From assembly GCF_001975985.1 (NCBI RefSeq), contig NZ_MTQF01000003.1, positions 58,901 through 121,022 on the forward strand: a stretch of DNA of 62,122 nt, in the 5' to 3' direction. Position 1 is the first letter of the stretch. Each line of letters starts with the position of its first letter. The notes under the pieces were generated by a model. It had not been told where the DNA came from. It saw nothing but the letters and a program-made list of their open reading frames with translations, and searched no databases. Origin of the DNA: [Flexibacter] sp. ATCC 35103. Its GTDB lineage: Bacteria > Bacteroidota > Bacteroidia > Flavobacteriales > Flavobacteriaceae. Made by a program: the position numbers and the translations under genes. Positions 57,143 to 62,122 of this stretch are shown in pieces.

Positions 57143-57472
57143 ATGATAAAAGTTTCTGATACAGCCAAAAAGAAAATCATCGACTTGATGAAAGATGATG
57201 GTTTTGATGCTGCTAGCGACTACGTAAGAGTAGGCGTAAAAAGTGGCGGATGCTCTGGTTTGTCATATGATTTAAAATTTGACAAAACCAAAGGCGACGA
57301 CGATAAAATATTTGTAGACAACGACATAACGATTGCAGTTGAAAAAAAATCATTTCTATATTTAGCCGGAACAATACTTGAGTTTTCAGGCGGATTAAAC
57401 GGAAAAGGTTTTGTTTTTAATAATCCAAATGCAAGCAGAACTTGTGGTTGCGGAGAATCTTTTTCGCTATAA
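57143..57472 (+). CDS. A-type Fe-S carrier protein (SufA/IscA/ErpA family)
   Basis: A 109-residue A-type iron-sulfur carrier. The three conserved cysteines are present: GGCSGLSY (near residue 37) and TCGCGESF at the C-terminus (Cys-Gly-Cys). It receives clusters from the SufBCD scaffold and passes them to apo-proteins. It is the first gene of the suf operon, with sufB 71 nt downstream. Which A-type subclass it belongs to is not decided by sequence here. Confidence 0.92.
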   Translation: MIKVSDTAKKKIIDLMKDDGFDAASDYVRVGVKSGGCSGLSYDLKFDKTKGDDDKIFVDNDITIAVEKKSFLYLAGTILEFSGGLNGKGFVFNNPNASRTCGCGESFSL

Positions 57473-57543
57473 ATTAAAGTCTAAAAAGCAAAATTTAAAC
57501 GCTGGAAAAATTAATTTTTTTAAGTGTTTTAAAAAACTAAAAA

Positions 57544-58992
57544 ATGTCAAAATATACTGAAGACGATTTAAAAATCGAACTCGAAACCAAAGAATACGAA
57601 TACGGATTTTACACCGATATTGAATCGGAAACATTTCCTATTGGCTTAAATGAAGATATCGTAAGAGCTATTTCTCTAAAAAAAGAAGAACCTCAATGGA
57701 TGACCGATTGGCGTATTGAGGCTTTTCGTGCATGGAAAGAAATGATCGAACCGGAATGGGCAAATGTTCATTATCAAAAACCCGATTTTCAGGCCATTTC
57801 ATACTATTCTGCTCCAAAACAAGTAGATCCTACAAAAACTTTAGATGATGTAGATCCTGAACTTCTTGAAATGTACAAAAAGTTAGGTATCTCTGTCGAT
57901 GAACAAAAAATGATGAACAATGTTGCTATGGATATTGTTGTCGATTCTGTTTCTGTTGCTACTACTTTCAAGAAAACATTAGGAGAAAAAGGAATTATTT
58001 TCTGCCCGATTTCTGAAGCTATAAAAGAACATCCGGAATTAGTTCGTAAATATTTAGGAACTGTTGTACCTCAAAAAGACAACTTCTATGCAGCATTAAA
58101 CTCAGCAGTTTTCTCTGACGGAAGTTTCTGTTATATTCCAAAAGGCGTTCGTTGCCCAATGGAACTTTCAACTTATTTTAGAATCAATCAGGCAGGAACA
58201 GGACAATTCGAGAGAACTCTTGTTATTGCTGACGAAGGAAGTTACGTTTCATATCTTGAAGGTTGTACAGCTCCAAGCCGTGATGAAAATCAATTGCACG
58301 CAGCTGTAGTTGAATTAATCGCTTTGGATGATGCTGAAATTAAATATTCTACTGTTCAAAACTGGTTTCCTGGAAACAAAGAAGGAAAAGGTGGAGTTTA
58401 TAACTTCGTAACCAAAAGAGGTTTATGCGAAACAAACGCTAAAATTTCATGGACACAAGTAGAAACTGGTTCTGCCGTTACATGGAAATATCCTTCATGT
58501 GTATTAAAAGGAGACAATTCGGTAGGAGAATTTTATTCAATCGCCGTTACCAATAATTACCAACAAGCAGATACAGGAACTAAAATGATACATTTAGGTA
58601 AAAATACTAAATCGACTATTATTTCTAAAGGTATCTCAGCTGGTAAATCACAAAACAGTTACCGCGGATTAGTGCAAATCAGCCCAAGAGCTGAGAATGC
58701 ACGTAACTTTTCGCAATGTGATTCTCTTTTAATGGGGAACAATTGTGGAGCGCATACTTTCCCTTATATCGAAAGTAAAAATCCATCGGCTAAAATAGAG
58801 CACGAAGCAACTACAAGTAAAATTGGAGAAGATCAGGTTTTTTATTGCAACCAAAGAGGTATTCCAACTGAAAAAGCGATTGCCTTAATTGTAAACGGTT
58901 TCAGTAAAGATGTATTGAACAAATTACCAATGGAATTTGCTGTTGAAGCTCAAAAATTATTAGAGATTTCTTTAGAAGGATCTGTAGGTTAA
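57544..58992 (+). CDS. sufB: Fe-S cluster assembly scaffold protein SufB
   Basis: A 482-residue SufB, the beta-helix scaffold subunit of SufBC2D. Family motifs include [40 protein letters not shown] (with a conserved Cys), [20 protein letters not shown], and the C-terminal [20 protein letters not shown]. The last is probably where the cluster-related cysteine lies. The length matches other SufB proteins. A flavodoxin-like reductase gene starts 7 nt downstream. Confidence 0.97.
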   Translation: MSKYTEDDLKIELETKEYEYGFYTDIESETFPIGLNEDIVRAISLKKEEPQWMTDWRIEAFRAWKEMIEPEWANVHYQKPDFQAISYYSAPKQVDPTKTLDDVDPELLEMYKKLGISVDEQKMMNNVAMDIVVDSVSVATTFKKTLGEKGIIFCPISEAIKEHPELVRKYLGTVVPQKDNFYAALNSAVFSDGSFCYIPKGVRCPMELSTYFRINQAGTGQFERTLVIADEGSYVSYLEGCTAPSRDENQLHAAVVELIALDDAEIKYSTVQNWFPGNKEGKGGVYNFVTKRGLCETNAKISWTQVETGSAVTWKYPSCVLKGDNSVGEFYSIAVTNNYQQADTGTKMIHLGKNTKSTIISKGISAGKSQNSYRGLVQISPRAENARNFSQCDSLLMGNNCGAHTFPYIESKNPSAKIEHEATTSKIGEDQVFYCNQRGIPTEKAIALIVNGFSKDVLNKLPMEFAVEAQKLLEISLEGSVG

Positions 58993-58999
58993 TTGCAAA

Positions 59000-59488
59000 A
59001 TGGAAGGTAAAAAAGTAATCATTTTAGGTTCATCCAGAAAAAACGGAAACACAACCCGAATTGTGGATGAAATTTCTAAAGATACCGGAATCGATGTAAT
59101 TGATTTAAGTGATTATAGTATTTCTTATTATGATTACGAAAGCAAAAACAAAGAGGATGATTTTCTTCCTTTAATAAGAAGAATACTCGAACAGTACGAC
59201 ACTTTAATTTTTGCAACGCCAATATATTGGTATAATATGAGCGGAATTATGAAGGTTTTCTTTGATCGCTTTTCGGATTTAATCCGAATTGAGAAAGAAA
59301 CCGGAAGAAAACTAAGAGGAAAGAAAATTGGTGTGATATCAAATTCACACGACAATGAAATTGAAGAAAGTTTTTACATTCCTTTCAAAAAATCAGCCGA
59401 TTATTTAGGCATGGAATATTTAGGACACGCGCATTTTAATGCCAACATCCTAAACCAAACAACAAAAATAGAATTGACATTTATATAA
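59000..59488 (+). CDS. Flavodoxin-fold NAD(P)H-dependent FMN reductase-like protein
   Basis: A 162-residue flavodoxin-fold protein. GSSRKNGNTTR (residues 10-20) is the FMN phosphate-binding loop and ATPIYWYNMSGIMKVFFDRF the second flavin-binding segment of NADPH-dependent FMN reductases. It begins 7 nt after sufB and ends 13 nt before sufC, so it is in the suf transcript. Most suf operons I know lack it. A redox role in cluster assembly, for example electron or iron supply, is inference; it could be an unrelated passenger. Confidence 0.88.
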   Translation: MEGKKVIILGSSRKNGNTTRIVDEISKDTGIDVIDLSDYSISYYDYESKNKEDDFLPLIRRILEQYDTLIFATPIYWYNMSGIMKVFFDRFSDLIRIEKETGRKLRGKKIGVISNSHDNEIEESFYIPFKKSADYLGMEYLGHAHFNANILNQTTKIELTFI

Positions 59489-59501
59489 AATAAAAAAAAC
59501 A

Positions 59502-60248
59502 ATGTTATCAATAAAAAACCTTCACGCCTCAATTGGTGATAAAGAAATCCTAAAAGGAATTAATATAGAAGTTAAAGCTGGTGAAGTACACGCTATCATG
59601 GGACCAAACGGTTCTGGAAAAAGTACACTTTCGGCTGTAATTGCCGGAAACGAAAACTACGAAGTTACTGATGGAGCAGTTTTCCTTGACGGAGAAGATC
59701 TTGCTGATCTTGCTCCAGAAGAAAGAGCACACAAAGGAGTTTTCCTTTCGTTTCAATATCCTGTAGAAATTCCTGGAGTAAGTGTTACAAACTTCATGAA
59801 AACTGCTATCAACGAAACTCGTAAAGCAAACGGACAGGAAGAAATGCCTGCAAACGAAATGCTAAAAGTAATTCGTGAGAAATCTGAGTTATTAGAAATC
59901 GATCGTAAATTTTTATCTCGTTCTTTAAACGAAGGTTTTTCCGGAGGAGAGAAAAAAAGAAACGAAATTTTCCAGATGGCAATGTTAGAACCAAAATTAG
60001 CTATCCTTGACGAAACCGATTCTGGTCTTGATATTGATGCTTTAAGAATTGTAGCTAACGGAGTTAACAAATTGAAAAGCGAGAAAAATGCAATTATCGT
60101 TATCACACACTATCAACGTTTGTTAGATTATATCGTTCCGGATTTTGTTCATGTTCTTTACAACGGAAGAATTGTAAAATCTGGTGGTAAAGAATTAGCA
60201 TACGAACTGGAAGAAAAAGGATACGACTGGATTAAAGCGGAAAACTAA
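59502..60248 (+). CDS. sufC: Fe-S cluster assembly ATPase SufC
   Basis: A 248-residue ABC-type ATPase of the SufBC2D scaffold. Walker A is GPNGSGKST (residues 34-42), the signature SGGEKKR starts at 147, and Walker B with the catalytic Glu is LAILDETDSGLD (Asp170, Glu171), with the H-loop in VITHYQRLL. It drives conformational change in SufB/SufD. Spacing to the flavodoxin gene is 13 nt. The length is usual. Confidence 0.97.
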   Translation: MLSIKNLHASIGDKEILKGINIEVKAGEVHAIMGPNGSGKSTLSAVIAGNENYEVTDGAVFLDGEDLADLAPEERAHKGVFLSFQYPVEIPGVSVTNFMKTAINETRKANGQEEMPANEMLKVIREKSELLEIDRKFLSRSLNEGFSGGEKKRNEIFQMAMLEPKLAILDETDSGLDIDALRIVANGVNKLKSEKNAIIVITHYQRLLDYIVPDFVHVLYNGRIVKSGGKELAYELEEKGYDWIKAEN

Positions 60249-60264
60249 ACAGTCTAAAGTCGCA

Positions 60265-60763
60265 AGTCTTAAAGTCAAAAGAAAAATATGAGTAAATTCA
60301 ATTCTTTCGAAGAAATCAATTCTTGGAAAAAATCAAGAATCTTCAATAAAAGAATTTATCTGATCACTGAAAACTCAAATTTTAAAAAAGACTTTGATTT
60401 TGTTAGACAAATTAGACGAGCATCAATCTCTATATCATCAAATATAGCTGAAGGTTTTGAGAGAAATACAGACAAAGAGTTTATTTACTTTTTATATGTA
60501 GCAAAAGCATCAGCAGGAGAAGTTCGATCTCAATTATATTTAGCATTTGATCTGGAATATATTATTAAAGAAGAATTTGAAATACTCTTAGAATCGGTAA
60601 CAGAAATATCGAAATTATTAAGTGGTTTCATAAAATATTTGAGCCCAAAGTCATAAAGTCGAAAGTCATAAAGTCGCAAACTTTATGCTTAAAATTTTTA
60701 ACCTTTTGGCAAAACAGTCGACAATCCTGAGTCTTTTGACTTTCGACTTTCGACTTTAAGACT
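60265..60763. repeat. Inverted AAAGTC-type repeats flanking the four-helix-bundle gene
   Basis: AGTCTTAAAGTC at 60265-60276 and its perfect complement GACTTTAAGACT at 60752-60763 bracket the gene at 60288-60656. Further AAAGTC/GACTTT units occur at 60656-60680 and 60738-60758. The arrangement suggests that the gene came in with these repeats. Confidence 0.75.
60288..60656 (+). CDS. Four-helix-bundle protein (23S rRNA intervening-sequence type)
   Basis: A 122-residue helical protein of the S23/IVS four-helix-bundle family. Motifs include WKKSRIFNKRIYLITE, FVRQIRRASISISSNIAEGF and SAGEVRSQLYLAFDLEYI. In other bacteria such genes lie in 23S rRNA intervening sequences or at scattered sites; the biochemical role is unclear. 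Here it lies between sufC and sufD, bracketed by inverted AAAGTC-type repeats, and does not look like part of the Suf machinery. Confidence 0.9.
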   Translation: MSKFNSFEEINSWKKSRIFNKRIYLITENSNFKKDFDFVRQIRRASISISSNIAEGFERNTDKEFIYFLYVAKASAGEVRSQLYLAFDLEYIIKEEFEILLESVTEISKLLSGFIKYLSPKS

Positions 60764-60773
60764 AAACAAGAAA

Positions 60774-62090
60774 ATGGATTTAAAAGAAAAATTAGTATCG
60801 TCTTTTATGGCTTTTGAAGAGCGTGTCGATGTACATTCAGATTTACATGACATACGCACAAATGCTTTAAAAAACTTTGAAAATAAAGGTTTCCCAACCA
60901 AAAAAGAAGAAGCTTGGAAATATACATCGTTAAACGCCATCTTAAAAAATGACTTTACGGTTTTTCCAAAGGAAGAAAATGCAATCGAATTTAATCAGGT
61001 AAAAAAATACTTTTTACATGAAATCGACACTTATAAATTAGTGTTTATCGATGGTGTTTTTAGTTCGCATTTGTCTTCTACTACACATGACGGAATCGAT
61101 GTTTGCTTAATGTCATCGGCATTGACCAAACCAAAATATAAAATGATTATTGATACCTACTTCAATCAAATCGCAAGTAAAGATGACAGTTTGACTTCAT
61201 TGAATACAGCATTTGCAAGCGAAGGTGCTTTTATCAATATTCCGAAAAAGAAAGTTGCTGATAAACCAATTGAGATCATGTATTTCTCAACCGGAAACGA
61301 AGCTGCGCTAATGGTTCAGCCAAGAAATTTAGTTATTGTTGGTGAAAATTCACATGTTCAAATTATCGAGCGTCACCAAAGTTTGAATGAAAATCCTGTT
61401 TTAACCAATTCGGTTACAGAGATTTTTACTCAAAAACGTGCGATTGTTGATTACTACAAAATTCAAAACGATAATAGTGAAGCTAATTTAATTGACAACA
61501 CTTACGTTTCGCAACAACAGGAAAGTCATGCTTATGTACACACTTTCTCTTTTGGTGGAAATTTGACTCGTAACAACTTAAACTTTTATCACTTTGGTGA
61601 AAGATTAACTAGTACGCTTAACGGAATTTCAATCCTGAACGACAAACAACACGTTGATCACTATACTTTGGTAAACCACGCACAGCCAAATTGCGAAAGT
61701 TTCCAGGATTATAAAGGAATTTTCTCTGATCGTTCTACTGGAGTTTTCAACGGAAAAATTCTAGTAAATAAAGAAGCTCAAAAAACAAATGCTTTCCAAA
61801 AAAGCAACAATATTTTATTGAGCGACAAAGCAACTATCAACGCAAAACCACAATTGGAAATTTTTGCTGATGATGTAAAATGTTCTCACGGTTGTACTGT
61901 TGGACAACTTGACGAAACAGCAATGTTCTACATGCAATCTCGTGGAATCCCGAAAAAAGAAGCTAAAGCTTTATTGATGTATGCATTCTCGAATGCCGTT
62001 ATCGAAAGCATTAAAATACCGGAATTAAAACAAAGAATTACTAAAATCATTGCCATGAAATTAGGCGTGAATTTAGGATTTGATTTGTAG
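60774..62090 (+). CDS. sufD: Fe-S cluster assembly protein SufD
   Basis: A 438-residue SufD, the SufB paralogue of the SufBC2D complex. Typical motifs are the N-terminal KKEEAWKYTSLNAILKNDF, the beta-helix core, and the C-terminal DDVKCSHGCTVGQLDETAMF ... YMQSRGIPKKEAKALLMYAF, with the conserved His and Cys of the SufBD interface. It is separated from sufC by the four-helix-bundle gene and its repeats. The window ends 32 nt after the stop, so a following sufS cannot be seen. Confidence 0.96.
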   Translation: MDLKEKLVSSFMAFEERVDVHSDLHDIRTNALKNFENKGFPTKKEEAWKYTSLNAILKNDFTVFPKEENAIEFNQVKKYFLHEIDTYKLVFIDGVFSSHLSSTTHDGIDVCLMSSALTKPKYKMIIDTYFNQIASKDDSLTSLNTAFASEGAFINIPKKKVADKPIEIMYFSTGNEAALMVQPRNLVIVGENSHVQIIERHQSLNENPVLTNSVTEIFTQKRAIVDYYKIQNDNSEANLIDNTYVSQQQESHAYVHTFSFGGNLTRNNLNFYHFGERLTSTLNGISILNDKQHVDHYTLVNHAQPNCESFQDYKGIFSDRSTGVFNGKILVNKEAQKTNAFQKSNNILLSDKATINAKPQLEIFADDVKCSHGCTVGQLDETAMFYMQSRGIPKKEAKALLMYAFSNAVIESIKIPELKQRITKIIAMKLGVNLGFDL

Positions 62091-62122
62091 AAAATTCTAT
62101 TATAAAAATAAAAAACCGATAA

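Overview
The window comes from a low-GC Bacteroidota genome, most likely a Flavobacterium or close relative (inference). The support is A-rich ribosome-binding regions, TAnnTTTG-type -7 promoter boxes, SusC/SusD genes, an ECF sigma/FecR pair, several proteins with type IX secretion (T9SS) C-terminal sorting domains, and the intergenic inverted repeats common in flavobacteria. I saw no rRNA, tRNA, CRISPR array or insertion sequence.

Region 1 (1-1.6 kb) holds a YraN-family gene and a small ACT-domain protein. Region 2 (1.6-17.2 kb) is a polysaccharide utilization locus for starch or another alpha-glucan. It has an ECF sigma factor, a FecR anti-sigma factor, an STN-containing SusC, SusD, a SusE-like protein, a lipoprotein GH13 amylase, a GH97 alpha-glucosidase, and a large multidomain GH13 with a T9SS signal. 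Outer-membrane glycan signalling through STN, FecR and the sigma factor appears to replace SusR-type control.

Region 3 (17.2-26.8 kb) is an accessory catabolic cluster: two amidohydrolase/decarboxylase-like proteins, two SnoaL/NTF2-like proteins, three alpha/beta hydrolases (one with an in-frame stop), an aldo/keto reductase, an AraC regulator and a Crp/Fnr regulator. A perfect TTGACA-TT-TGTCAA palindrome lies on each side of the Crp gene. Each copy is exactly 22 nt from a TAATTTTG -7 box, which suggests the regulator's own binding sites.

Region 4 (26.8-36.6 kb) is mostly core or housekeeping: a DUF5683 protein, Mfd, a small lipoprotein, an SDR-type L-threonine dehydrogenase, an M1 peptidase and an S8 peptidase.

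Region 5 (36.8-55.9 kb) is the most unusual part. Five tandem paralogues encode T9SS-secreted proteins made of 21-residue cysteine-containing leucine-rich repeats, arranged in 1 to 5 blocks per protein (17 in total); some carry CBM-like or LamG-like N-terminal domains. All five genes have the same upstream architecture: an inverted repeat TTACG-N6-CGTAA, exactly 21 nt, then TATACTTG. In one copy both arms have changed together (TTACA/TGTAA). This looks like a dedicated, co-regulated surface-protein regulon whose regulator is not identified here. A surface lipoprotein gene is coupled to the second paralogue.

Region 6 (55.9-62.1 kb) has a metallo-beta-lactamase-fold hydrolase and the suf iron-sulfur assembly operon (SufA/IscA-like, sufB, sufC, sufD). 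A flavodoxin-like reductase gene and a four-helix-bundle gene are inserted in the operon, the latter bounded by inverted AAAGTC-type repeats.
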